Assembly: GCF_002251085.2 (NCBI RefSeq)
Contig: NZ_NOJZ02000015.1
Coordinates: 1-60,694, forward strand
Source of the DNA: Romboutsia maritimum
GTDB taxonomy: Bacteria; Bacillota; Clostridia; Peptostreptococcales; Peptostreptococcaceae
Direction: 5' to 3'
Length of the DNA: 60,694 nt
Part shown: one piece after another, positions 7,949 to 16,167 of the stretch
Layout of the letters: every line of letters begins with the position of its first letter
How positions within the stretch are numbered: the stretch's first letter is position 1
Made by a program: the position numbers and the translations under genes
Notes under the pieces: generated by a model
The model's input: only the letters and a program-made list of their open reading frames with translations
Databases searched by the model: none
What the model was told of the DNA's origin: nothing

Positions 7949-10054
7949 CTAATTTTTATCTTTTTTCAATTCTCCTTTTATTAAAGTCCAATGATATCCT
8001 TTTGGACTATTTGAATCTATTTTAGATCCTATGAGCTTATCCATAAATACATTTTTGTATCCATCTCCAATTAATGTAGAATTACTATCAAACACAATTT
8101 TTCCATTTCCCTTAAGTGTTATTTTATAAACTTTAAAATCAACTCTGTTTTTAAATGTAAGAGTATTTCCATTTAAATTTATTGTCTTATTTTTTCCAAG
8201 TGTTATATTTGCTAAATCTGTATTTTCTGTCATTGTATACGTACTAGTAATTAAAGAATTTGTACTTTCTAAATACCCTCTTAAATCTTCAGATTTTGAA
8301 TAAGTTATATTTTTTGATTTATAATCTTCATATCCATATTTTATAATAGTCATTGTATGAGATGAACTTCCAATTGATGGAGTTGTTAAAGTGTATGTCT
8401 TTTTATCTATAGATGAATATACTTTTGATTTATCTAAGATTTTTCCATCCCACTTAAAATCTAAACCTATAATTGGTTTAGTAAATACAACTTTCACAGT
8501 TGTATCACCTTTAATCATAATTTCTGATACTGGCATTGTTTTTAAATTTTCACTTAAAGGTTTATTTCCAGTTATCTCTGGAGTTTCACTACCTTCTAGA
8601 TTTTCTATATAACCTAAGTTTTTAACTTCTACATCCTCAGCATTAACTTCAAGTGTAGTAATTTTTCCTCTATTTTCAATAATTGATTCTTTAGACTTTT
8701 TATCAATTACTAAGGTTTCTATTTCTCCACTTCTAGTATTAACAAACTTGTACTCATTTTTACTGTTTATTGTCATAGTTTCTATTTTACCTGAGTTTGT
8801 AATTGTTCCTTTTCTAAGTTCATCTATGTTAATATCTTCTACTTCACCTTTATTAGTAAATGAACCATTTGGCATGTCTATATCTATTTTTGAATCATAT
8901 ATTCCATCTTCTAAAATAACATTTACAGCATAGTCACTTTTTATAGAGAAATCTTCATCTATATCATCATCAGGTCTAAACTCAATTATGTCATTTGCTT
9001 TAGCTTCTTTTAAAGTCTTTTTTAATTCTTTAACTGTCTTAACTTTAAAAGTAGTTTTTTCCTGAGTCTTTAATAATTGTTCAAATGCTTCTTCATTGCC
9101 ATTACCACCAACTTGAGTTACAGTAGTAAAACTTTTAATATTTCCTATATGACTTTGACTTTCTACTAATTTATCTGAAACTAGCATAACTGGTGATTCA
9201 TTTTTAGCACCTAATACTCCTACTGAAAGTGCATCTATAAGCTGATTATCACCTTGACTTCCATCTTTAGCCACATATACACTCTTTAAATTAGTGTCTT
9301 CATAAAACTCATCTATAACCTTAGCATTAGTTTCATTTCTATTTTCTCCACCTAGTCTTATAGTGTTTGGTAATTTATTTTCAATATCATTAGATATAAC
9401 TGACTCCCCGCCTATAATATAGGTATTATCTATTTCTTTGCTATTTATAAAACTATAAGCTACTTGAGTTTGATTACTTGGACTAGCTAATATTATAGGC
9501 ATATTATTTTGAGCTGCAACACACCCAATGCTAACAGCATCTGCAAGTCCCTTTTCTCCGTTTACTACTGCTATTTCTGAAATTGATTCGATATCATCTA
9601 GCTTTTGAGCTAATTTTATAGATGTATCATATCTATCAACTCCTGATATTCTCTCTACACTTATGCCTTCTTTTTTAAGTTGATTTTCTATATCTAAAGA
9701 TAATACAGAAGTTCCTCCAATTAAATACACCTTTTTTACTGCTAAAGATTTTAATCTATATTTAGTTTTATTATTTAATTCATTTTTTGATGTTAGTAGT
9801 ATTGGAGCATCCTTAGCTTTTGCAAATGGTGTTGCTGATAAAGCATCTACTACAGATGAGTCATTTACTATTATAGCTTCACTAGAACTTGTCCAACCAT
9901 CTTTACTTACCTTAGCTGCCGTATCAAATCTATCTTCTCCAACTAATTTTCTACTATCAACTTCATTTTTGTCTGCATATGATATTTCTGATGTAGATGG
10001 AGCTAAAATCATTCCTATTGTTAATAATAAAATTATTGTCTTTGGTATTTTCAT
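7949..10054 (-). CDS. CWB2 cell-wall protein, IDMPNG-domain paralogue with C-terminal extension
   Basis: 701 residues. ATG at 10054 follows GAGGGATGTATT. Signal peptide (MKIPKTIILLLTIGMIL), three CWB2 modules (KLVGEDRFDTAAKVS onward to about 330), the shared domain (NDIIEFRP, IDMPNG, SGKIETM, SGEIETLVID), the same C-terminal WDGK domain as the 3627-5399 protein, and an added tail of about 110 residues rich in Asn and Thr (NLNGNTLTFKNR, KITLKGNGKIVF). It is first in the array after the second SlpA-like gene and has a terminator in front of it, so it probably starts a transcript of its own. Wall anchoring is secure; other function unknown. Confidence 0.9.
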   Translation of the reverse strand: MKIPKTIILLLTIGMILAPSTSEISYADKNEVDSRKLVGEDRFDTAAKVSKDGWTSSSEAIIVNDSSVVDALSATPFAKAKDAPILLTSKNELNNKTKYRLKSLAVKKVYLIGGTSVLSLDIENQLKKEGISVERISGVDRYDTSIKLAQKLDDIESISEIAVVNGEKGLADAVSIGCVAAQNNMPIILASPSNQTQVAYSFINSKEIDNTYIIGGESVISNDIENKLPNTIRLGGENRNETNAKVIDEFYEDTNLKSVYVAKDGSQGDNQLIDALSVGVLGAKNESPVMLVSDKLVESQSHIGNIKSFTTVTQVGGNGNEEAFEQLLKTQEKTTFKVKTVKELKKTLKEAKANDIIEFRPDDDIDEDFSIKSDYAVNVILEDGIYDSKIDIDMPNGSFTNKGEVEDINIDELRKGTITNSGKIETMTINSKNEYKFVNTRSGEIETLVIDKKSKESIIENRGKITTLEVNAEDVEVKNLGYIENLEGSETPEITGNKPLSENLKTMPVSEIMIKGDTTVKVVFTKPIIGLDFKWDGKILDKSKVYSSIDKKTYTLTTPSIGSSSHTMTIIKYGYEDYKSKNITYSKSEDLRGYLESTNSLITSTYTMTENTDLANITLGKNKTINLNGNTLTFKNRVDFKVYKITLKGNGKIVFDSNSTLIGDGYKNVFMDKLIGSKIDSNSPKGYHWTLIKGELKKDKN

Positions 10055-10091
10055 AATACATCCCTCGTGTGTTTTTATTTTGAGTGTTAAT

Positions 10092-10130
10092 CTAAAAAGA
10101 GACTCCTTTTTAGAGGAGCCTCTTTTTATT
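10092..10130 (-). terminator. Strong terminator after the second SlpA-like gene
   Basis: GAGACTCC and GGAGCCTC form a GC-rich stem flanked by A and T runs on both sides, so it can act on both strands. It is placed 20-50 nt after the stop at 10147. Confidence 0.85.
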
Positions 10131-10146
10131 TTTATTTAAATCAATA

Positions 10147-12357
10147 CTATTTATTTAAGCCTATTTTATCAGCTAATATTTCTATTACAGCAGATTTAAC
10201 TCCTGCTCCTATTTGGAATAATTTAGCTTTTTTGTGTACAGCTTCTGATTTTTCATCTATATCTTTAGCTAATGTATTTTCTACTGCTTGTTCCATTCTT
10301 CCTTCTACTCTAGATTTATCACTAGCTAATACTAAGAATGCATTTGGAGATTCTTTTTGTAATGCTAGGAATGGTCCAGCAGCTAAAGCATCTACTAATT
10401 CTTCATTGTTTTTACCATTGTAACTATCTTTAGCAACAGCAAAAGTTGTAGATTTTTGGCTATAGTATTCACCTAATACACTTCTGTTAGTTTCAAATCT
10501 ATCTTTACCACTAACTCTGTTAATTTCTTCATCCTTAGCAGCTTTTTCTAATTTCTTTTCAGCTTCTTTACTTACGGCACTAGTACCACCTATTATTTCA
10601 ACTTCCATTTCATCATCTATGAAATCTAACATATTATCTGGTATATCTTTAACTCCTGATACTAATATAGGAGCTACTTGTTTAGTATCATTTAAATCTT
10701 TATTTGAAGCTACTGGAGATACAGACATAGCATCTGCTTCACCATTTGCACCAACTACAAATACTTTTGATACATCATCAAAATCTTTATCTATTTTCTT
10801 AGCAACCTTAATAGAAGTTTCCTGTCTATCAGATCCTCCTAATCTTTCAACTTTAACACCTATTTTATTTAAGTCTTTTTCTACATCTTTAGATATAACT
10901 GACTCTCCACCAACTATATAAACAGTCATGTCTTTTAATCTACCATCTGTAGTATCACTGAAATCTCTTATATAGTCTGCAGTAGCATCTGTAAGATTAC
11001 CTTTTTCAGTTAATAATATTGGAGCTTCTTTAGCTGCAGCTAGTGGTCCAGCAGTTAAACCATCTACCATAGAAGTTGAGCTAACTAATACTATACTTTC
11101 TCCATTGTATATCTTTTGGTCTACACCTTCTTTAGCTATTTTTATAGCTGTTTCGAATCTGCTTTCTCCACCAAGAAGCTTAACTTTGTGATCTCCTCTA
11201 GCTTTTAATATTTCTGTCAAATCTCTTAATTGACCTTTATCAGATCCTTTTATAACTAATGTTTTGTATAAGTTATAATTATCTTCTTTATTAGAGTCTT
11301 TAGTTTTACGTCTTTGTATTTCTAATGTTATTTCTTTATCACCTTCATCAAGGCTTACAGAATTTTTATCAGCTACATAAACATATCCATCATCTTCTAT
11401 ACCGTCATGTATTTCATCACCGATTTTATCAACTAATAAATCAGTTAATTTACTTCCTTCTAAATTTAACATTAAACCATCATATATTTTATCCATATCT
11501 ACTCTTATTTCATCAGAACTGTTTATAGTAACTTCATCAGAATAAGATTCTGCTATTTTTCTTTCTCCACATTTTTCAAATCCATCATTTTTATTATTTA
11601 ACTTAGTAAAGTCTAATCTATTAGAACCTTCTCTAACTGTAACAGTAAAGTCTTTTGGTTTTTCAGCTGGTTTTTCAGTATCTTTTCCATCAGTTGGTTT
11701 TTCAGTATCTTTTCCATCAGTTGGTTTTTCAGTATCTTTTCCATCTGTAGTTACTGTATCAGTAGTAGCTTCTTTAACCTTTGGTGGTTCTGGTGTTTTT
11801 TCTTCATTAAATGTAACTGTAACTTTATCTCCAGAAACTTTTAATGTATATTTTTCACCATATCCCGGAGCTTTTTGTGCTAATTCTACATCATCAGCAA
11901 CTTCTTGTTCGTACTCAGAACTATATTGAGTGTCTGTTGAGAATATATCTCCATTTTTAGTTATATGTCCATTATCTTTAACTCTAACTACTACTTTGTC
12001 ACCTTTTTTCAATTTATTTACTAATTTTTCTAAAGCAGCTTCGTTATCTATCTTAGTAAATTCTTTGTAATCATTATCTTTACTTGAATCGGAATATTTA
12101 ACTTTAACTTCTAATTCAAATACAGATTCTTCTTGTAAGTCTGTTGTTAAATCATCTTCATCATATTCTGGTTCTAAAATATCTTTTAAATCATCATAAA
12201 AATCATCTATCTCTTTATCCTCAGATGAGATAGTTTTTTCCTTAATTTTATCAAACTTACTTTGTGCATCATTTATTGTTGCTGCGAATGTTGGTACTAC
12301 TGCAGTCGCTACCATAGCCCCTGCCATAGCAACTGATAATTTTCTTCTTCTACTCAT
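10147..12357 (-). CDS. Second SlpA-like S-layer protein (C-terminal CWB2 triplet)
   Basis: 736 residues. ATG at 12357 (MSRRRKLSVAMAGAMVA) has GGGAGGA upstream; an upstream in-frame codon has none. Signal peptide ends near PTFAA. N-terminal half (about 27-380) is acidic and beta-rich and holds a DGKDTEKPT repeat linker; the C-terminal half carries three CWB2 modules starting VKLLGGESRFETAIKIAKEG. C-terminal CWB2 modules preceded by a variable N-terminal part are the layout of C. difficile SlpA, which is cut into low- and high-mass subunits by Cwp84. No Cwp84-like gene is in the window and no cleavage site can be assigned. It is downstream of secA2, suggesting export by SecA2. Its leader carries the two-block element described separately. 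Confidence 0.87.
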   Translation of the reverse strand: MSRRRKLSVAMAGAMVATAVVPTFAATINDAQSKFDKIKEKTISSEDKEIDDFYDDLKDILEPEYDEDDLTTDLQEESVFELEVKVKYSDSSKDNDYKEFTKIDNEAALEKLVNKLKKGDKVVVRVKDNGHITKNGDIFSTDTQYSSEYEQEVADDVELAQKAPGYGEKYTLKVSGDKVTVTFNEEKTPEPPKVKEATTDTVTTDGKDTEKPTDGKDTEKPTDGKDTEKPAEKPKDFTVTVREGSNRLDFTKLNNKNDGFEKCGERKIAESYSDEVTINSSDEIRVDMDKIYDGLMLNLEGSKLTDLLVDKIGDEIHDGIEDDGYVYVADKNSVSLDEGDKEITLEIQRRKTKDSNKEDNYNLYKTLVIKGSDKGQLRDLTEILKARGDHKVKLLGGESRFETAIKIAKEGVDQKIYNGESIVLVSSTSMVDGLTAGPLAAAKEAPILLTEKGNLTDATADYIRDFSDTTDGRLKDMTVYIVGGESVISKDVEKDLNKIGVKVERLGGSDRQETSIKVAKKIDKDFDDVSKVFVVGANGEADAMSVSPVASNKDLNDTKQVAPILVSGVKDIPDNMLDFIDDEMEVEIIGGTSAVSKEAEKKLEKAAKDEEINRVSGKDRFETNRSVLGEYYSQKSTTFAVAKDSYNGKNNEELVDALAAGPFLALQKESPNAFLVLASDKSRVEGRMEQAVENTLAKDIDEKSEAVHKKAKLFQIGAGVKSAVIEILADKIGLNK
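11674..11747 (-). repeat. 27-bp coding repeat (DGKDTEKPT) in the SlpA-like linker
   Basis: Units at 11674-11700 and 11701-11727 are identical and a third, partial, follows. Each encodes nine residues, DGKDTEKPT. The linker separates the N-terminal region from the rest and could differ in length between strains. Confidence 0.85.
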
Positions 12358-12394
12358 TTTATATCTTCCTCCCAATAGTATAATATAAAACTTT

Positions 12395-12455
12395 CATCTC
12401 TTTTTTTATGTACTAATAAATATATTGGTACCATTTTAAATTTCGTATTTCTCAC
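12395..12455 (-). promoter_or_regulatory. Two-block 5' leader element of the second slpA-like mRNA
   Basis: Reading the minus strand, GTGAGAAATACG (12455-12444) is followed 40 nt later by AAAGAGATG (12403-12395), both in the leader about 40-100 nt before the start codon. A plausible -10 (TATAAA, 12479-12474) would place the transcript start just before the first block. The same two blocks occur in the leader of the other slpA-like gene at 38239-38281. Both are complementary to three predicted plus-strand RNAs. Confidence 0.5.
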
Positions 12456-12722
12456 ACAGTTAATGTTAGTTTATTTATACAGCATTTTCAACAGTTTCGA
12501 CCTGTTTTTCGTTCTTCTTTTTCCAACAAAGTAAAATTTTTTATAGCCTTTTTTGTTAGTTTTCTTACTTTTTCTCCTTTTTTTTCATATTTCTTGTAAA
12601 GTTCAATAATCAGATTTTACTCATTCGACTTTTATTTTTATTTTTTTCATTTATCAAAAACTGTATTTTTATTTTTTTATATGTAAATAAATTATATTTT
12701 TTTTATTTTCCCCTATAATGTA

Positions 12723-12751
12723 TCGACTTTTAACTCATTCTATTGTATAAT
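12723..12751 (+). promoter_or_regulatory. Sigma-A-type promoter of a plus-strand small RNA
   Basis: TCGACT at 12723-12728, a 17-nt spacer, and TATAAT at 12746-12751. The expected start is near 12758. Confidence 0.55.
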
Positions 12752-12757
12752 TTTATT

Positions 12758-12838
12758 AAAGGAAAAGAATTTTTAAAACATCTCTTTTCCGTATTTCTCA
12801 CATTAAAGGACCCTGGATATATATCCAGGGTCTTTTAT
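12758..12838 (+). ncRNA. Predicted small RNA divergent from the second slpA-like gene
   Basis: A promoter with a 17-nt spacer leads into about 80 nt holding CATCTCTTTT (12779-12788) and CGTATTTCTCAC (12790-12801), then a perfect palindromic stem (GACCCTGGATAT and its complement, 12809-12832) and a T-rich end. Two similar predicted RNAs lie at 15419-15498 and 38539-38632. The blocks are complementary, in antiparallel order, to the leader blocks of both slpA-like mRNAs. There is no credible reading frame. An alternative is that the hairpin mainly terminates another transcript and the blocks are recombination sequences. Confidence 0.5.
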
Positions 12839-12861
12839 TTTTTGCAAAAACATCAAACACC

Positions 12862-12959
12862 ACCTAAAAAAGAGGAACGTGTGAATCACAGTGCCGTAAC
12901 CATTTGCGAGATGCCCTTTATCTCGCATGGGTACAAACGTGATTCCACTTTCCTCTTTT
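12862..12959 (-). terminator. Long imperfect hairpin and T-run directly after secA2
   Basis: Nested complementary arms: AAAGAGGAA with TTTCCTCTTT, GTGAATCAC with GTGATTC, and GCGAGAT with ATCTCGC. Together they form one stem of roughly 40 bp with small bulges. The minus strand ends in TTCCTCTTTTTT. It starts 3 nt after the secA2 stop. It is far longer than an ordinary terminator. Confidence 0.7.
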
Positions 12960-12961
12960 CA

Positions 12962-15301
12962 CTAAAATTTATAAAGATATTTAATTGTTTCAACTCTTAT
13001 ATTTTTATTAAATTCCTCAAACATGTCATATGCTTCTACAGCATATTCCTTAACAGGATCTTTTTGTCCTAATGCTCTAAGACCTATACCTTGTCTTAGC
13101 TGATCCATTGCATCAATATGGTCTATCCAATAAGTATCAACAACTTCTAAAAGAACTCTTTTTTCTAATTCCTTAAGCTTATCAATACCTACTACCATTT
13201 TTTTCATATCATAAACCCTTGTAGATATGTCATAAGTATATTCAACTAATTCATCTACACTCATCTTATCTATTCCTGGTATTAATAAAGTATCTACTGG
13301 CATAAATGAACTATATAAACTTTTTAAGTATCCTATATAATCTCTGTTTTTCTTGATATACTTTTGAGCTGCTGAACTTATAACATTTTTAACTATTTTT
13401 TGTATCTCTTCAGAAACATCTTTATTGTCTAAAACTTTATTTCTTTCATTATATACAACTTTTCTTTGTTCATTTATTACATCATCGTACTGAAGTACAT
13501 TTTTTCTTATTTCAAAGTTTTTACCTTCGATTCCTTTTTGAGCTCTTTCTATAGCTTTTGATAAATTTTTATTTTCAATAGCTTCATCATCTTTAGAGCT
13601 TACTCTTTTCATAATTTTTTCTATACTGTGTCCACCATATAGCTTTATAACTTCGTCTTCTAAACTTACAAAGAATCTAGATGTTCCAGGGTCACCTTGA
13701 CGACCTGAACGACCTCTTAACTGATTGTCTATTCTTCTAGTTTCATGTTTTTCAGTTCCTATTACGTATAAACCACCTAAATCTTTTATCTTTGCTTCTT
13801 CTTCTTTATCTCCATCACCTAAAGATATATCAGTACCACGACCTGCCATATTAGTTGCTATTGTTAATGATCCTAACTTACCAGCTTTTTTAACTATCTC
13901 AGCTTCTTTTTCATGGTTTTTCGCATTTAATACTTCATGCTTTATATTTTCTTTTTTAAGCATAGAAGATAATAGCTCTGACTTTTCTATAGAAACAGTA
14001 CCTACTAATATAGGTTGCTTTGTTTCATGTATTTTCTTAATTTCCTCAACTACTGCTTTGTATTTAGCATCTTCAGTCTTAAATACCTTATCTTGTAAAT
14101 CAACTCTTAATATAGGCTTATTTGTAGGTATTTGAACCACGTTCATACTATAAGTAGATTCAAATTCACCTTCTTCAGTTTTTGCTGTACCTGTCATTCC
14201 TGATAATTTAGCATACATTCTAAAGAAGTTTTGGAAAGTAACTGTTGCTAAAGTTTTTGATTCTCTTTGAATCTCTACTCTTTCTTTAGCTTCAATTGCT
14301 TGATGAAGACCATCTGAGTATCTTCTTCCATCCATTATTCTTCCTGTAAATTCATCTACTATCATTATTTCATTTTCTTTTACCACATAATCTACGTCTT
14401 TTTCCATTAATATATTAGCTCTTAAAGCTTGATTTATATGGTGATATATTTCTATATTGTCTATGCTAGTTATATTATCTATACTAAAGAAACTTTCAGC
14501 CTTTTTTAATCCTTCTTCTGTAAGAGTTACTGTATTTTCTTTTTCATCTTTTTCATAATCTTCTTCTTTTAATGTTTCTATAAATGTATTAGCTATTTGA
14601 TATAAGTTAGTACTCTCATCTCCTGTACCTGATATTATAAGAGGTGTTCTAGCTTCATCTATAAGTATAGAGTCAACCTCATCAACTATAGCAAAGTTTA
14701 ATTCTCTTTGAACCTTGTCCATATTTCTTGTTACCATATTATCTCTTAAATAATCAAATCCATATTCATTGTTAGTTCCGTATGCTATATCACATTTATA
14801 CTGTTCTTTTCTTTCAATAGGATTTTGTCCGTTTACTATAACACCAACAGACATACCTAAGAATTCATAAACAGGTTGCATTATTTCTTTATCACGTTTT
14901 GCTAGGTAGTCATTAACTGTTATTACATGAACACCTTTACCTGATAGGGCATTTAAGTAAACTGGTGCTACGGCAACTAAAGTCTTACCTTCACCAGTCT
15001 TCATCTCTGCAATCTTACCTTGATGAAGTACTATACCACCGATTAATTGAACTCTATATTGACGCATACCAAGAATTCTTCTTGATGCTTCTCTTGCAAC
15101 TGCAAATGCTTCTGCTAGTATGTCATCTAAAGTTTCACCTTTATTTAGTCTTTCTTTAAACTCATTTGTCTTATTTCTTAATTCTTCGTCACTTAATATT
15201 TGTATACTTTCTTCTAATCTATCTATATCATCTACTATTCTATTTAATATCTTGATTTCTGCATCATCAGCTTTGCTCATTATTTTATCTAATACTGACA
15301 T
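12962..15301 (-). CDS. secA2: Accessory preprotein translocase ATPase SecA2
   Basis: 779 residues, the size of C. difficile SecA2 (about 780) and shorter than housekeeping SecA, because the C-terminal zinc-binding tail is missing (it ends NIRVETIKYLYKF). Motifs: MKTGEGKT Walker A near residue 100, IVDEVDSILIDEARTPLIISG (DEAD-type box), TNMAGRGTD and QLRGRSGRQGDPG of the second motor domain. In C. difficile SecA2 is essential for export of SlpA and CWB2 proteins, and here it lies between the two SlpA-like genes. ATG at 15301 follows AAGGAGG. A TATAAT for it lies at 15341-15336, back to back with the promoter of a plus-strand small RNA. Confidence 0.95.
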   Translation of the reverse strand: MSVLDKIMSKADDAEIKILNRIVDDIDRLEESIQILSDEELRNKTNEFKERLNKGETLDDILAEAFAVAREASRRILGMRQYRVQLIGGIVLHQGKIAEMKTGEGKTLVAVAPVYLNALSGKGVHVITVNDYLAKRDKEIMQPVYEFLGMSVGVIVNGQNPIERKEQYKCDIAYGTNNEYGFDYLRDNMVTRNMDKVQRELNFAIVDEVDSILIDEARTPLIISGTGDESTNLYQIANTFIETLKEEDYEKDEKENTVTLTEEGLKKAESFFSIDNITSIDNIEIYHHINQALRANILMEKDVDYVVKENEIMIVDEFTGRIMDGRRYSDGLHQAIEAKERVEIQRESKTLATVTFQNFFRMYAKLSGMTGTAKTEEGEFESTYSMNVVQIPTNKPILRVDLQDKVFKTEDAKYKAVVEEIKKIHETKQPILVGTVSIEKSELLSSMLKKENIKHEVLNAKNHEKEAEIVKKAGKLGSLTIATNMAGRGTDISLGDGDKEEEAKIKDLGGLYVIGTEKHETRRIDNQLRGRSGRQGDPGTSRFFVSLEDEVIKLYGGHSIEKIMKRVSSKDDEAIENKNLSKAIERAQKGIEGKNFEIRKNVLQYDDVINEQRKVVYNERNKVLDNKDVSEEIQKIVKNVISSAAQKYIKKNRDYIGYLKSLYSSFMPVDTLLIPGIDKMSVDELVEYTYDISTRVYDMKKMVVGIDKLKELEKRVLLEVVDTYWIDHIDAMDQLRQGIGLRALGQKDPVKEYAVEAYDMFEEFNKNIRVETIKYLYKF

Positions 15302-15383
15302 TATTAAGTCCTCCTTAATGTACTTTACTGATTATATTATACCTTAAATACAAGAAAAAATCTTTATTCAAAATCATATTTCC

Positions 15384-15412
15384 TAGACATTTCAATTTAC
15401 TTATTGTATAAT
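15384..15412 (+). promoter_or_regulatory. Sigma-A-type promoter of a plus-strand small RNA
   Basis: TAGACA at 15384-15389, a 17-nt spacer, TATAAT at 15407-15412. Five of six -35 positions match consensus. Divergent from secA2. Confidence 0.6.
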
Positions 15413-15418
15413 TATCAT

Positions 15419-15498
15419 ACTTAAAAAATAAACATCTCTTTATTATTTAAGTATTTCTCACATAAAAGAGGGACTGAATTTTCAGTCCCTCTTTTAAT
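15419..15498 (+). ncRNA. Predicted small RNA divergent from secA2
   Basis: From the predicted start the sequence holds CATCTCTTT (15433-15441) and GTATTTCTCACA (15451-15462), then AAAAGAGGGACTGAA (15464-15478) paired perfectly with TTCAGTCCCTCTTTT (15481-15495). It is the second member of the family with blocks complementary to slpA leaders; the spacer between blocks is longer here. The hairpin probably also ends the minus-strand toxin transcript, whose stop is at 15548. Confidence 0.55.
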
Positions 15499-15547
15499 AT
15501 TCAAATTATATTTTATAAATACTTTCACATGTTTGTACGTATCATAT

Positions 15548-16003
15548 CTATAACCCAATATCTGAATGAAAATACTGTAGCGATGAAAATTGACAGAAAT
15601 CTTTATTTCTTTTAACATCTTGTTTTTTAGCAGCTTTCTTATATTCTTTAAGATACTTTTTAAATTCATTTTTTATTATATAATCTTTTGATTTAAATAT
15701 TTTAAATTCATTAGCTCTAATAGTTGGTTGCTCCGATATATTTATATAGATCGGCTTTTTTATAACAATTGATTTAGAATAGTCTATTCCACATTTATTT
15801 TTTTCATCTGTAAAAAATGCATTTTTATGAGGAATGTTTGATCTAAATGGAATTGCAAAATCTATATCATCAATCGTTACCTTAAACATAATATAGGGTC
15901 TATCATGTTTTATTAAAATTTCAGAATAATTTCTTTTTGGGTAATCACTATAAAACTCACTTGATAGAAAAATAAGTTTTATTTCTTTTGTTGATTTTGA
16001 CAT
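15548..16003 (-). CDS. Type III toxin-antitoxin toxin, TenpN-like endoribonuclease
   Basis: 151 residues. The pattern (RPYIMFKVTIDDIDFAIPFRSNIPHKNAFFTD, then GIDYSKSIVI, RANEF, and a C-terminal FKKYLKEYKKAAKKQDV...SLQYFHSDIG) is what I recognise as the TenpN branch of ToxN/AbiQ-type RNases. These cleave RNA and are inhibited by a repetitive RNA that folds as pseudoknots around the toxin. ATG at 16003 follows GGGGG with 7 nt spacing. Immediately upstream are a terminator hairpin, two 51-bp direct repeats and a promoter, the canonical type III order. It sits between the S-layer glycan operon and secA2, where stabilising the cassette is a possible role. Family call is from remembered patterns, not a search. 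Confidence 0.8.
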   Translation of the reverse strand: MSKSTKEIKLIFLSSEFYSDYPKRNYSEILIKHDRPYIMFKVTIDDIDFAIPFRSNIPHKNAFFTDEKNKCGIDYSKSIVIKKPIYINISEQPTIRANEFKIFKSKDYIIKNEFKKYLKEYKKAAKKQDVKRNKDFCQFSSLQYFHSDIGL

Positions 16004-16021
16004 ATATTTTCCCCCATAATA

Positions 16022-16046
16022 AAATTAGCCCCTTGAATAAGGGGCA
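16022..16046 (-). terminator. Terminator between antitoxin repeats and toxin gene
   Basis: GCCCCTT and AAGGGGC (16028-16045) form a 7-bp stem with a 4-nt loop, followed on the minus strand by TAATTTTATT. In type III modules a leaky terminator here sets the excess of antitoxin RNA over toxin mRNA. Confidence 0.75.
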
Positions 16047-16162
16047 TCATTGTCATCTATTGAGCTTTTTTTATTTTACCCTACTCGTGCTCTACGAGTA
16101 GAATCATCCATTGAGCTTTTTTTATTTTACCCTACTCGTGCTCTACGAGTAGAATCATCTCA
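16028..16162 (-). ncRNA. Antitoxin RNA of the type III module (TenpI-like)
   Basis: Transcription from the promoter at 16168-16196 would enter two tandem 51-bp repeats (unit ends at 16110-16159 and 16059-16108, differing at the junction base) and stop at the hairpin at 16028-16045. Each repeat contains the inverted repeat CTACTCGT/ACGAGTAG followed, on the minus strand, by an A-rich stretch, the composition expected for a pseudoknot. The RNA is predicted to be cut by the toxin into repeat units that bind and inhibit it. Confidence 0.75.
16059..16159 (-). repeat. Two 51-bp direct repeats of the type III antitoxin
   Basis: Copies at 16059-16108 and 16110-16159 match base for base over 50 nt. 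Two full units are present; no third is evident. Confidence 0.95.
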
Positions 16163-16167
16163 TTAAT

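Noticed and set aside
12743..13072. A 109-codon plus-strand frame covering the small RNA, the long hairpin and the end of secA2
   Set aside because: It has no ribosome site, crosses two strong hairpins and overlaps secA2. The signals fit a noncoding RNA better.
15421..15669. An 82-codon minus-strand frame overlapping the toxin 3' end
   Set aside because: It is in another frame of the toxin gene and extends through its terminator; composition looks like a shadow.
16059..16159. CRISPR array
   Set aside because: Only two 50-bp repeats lie almost directly adjacent with no spacer, and the gene after them is a TenpN-like toxin. The type III antitoxin explanation fits better.
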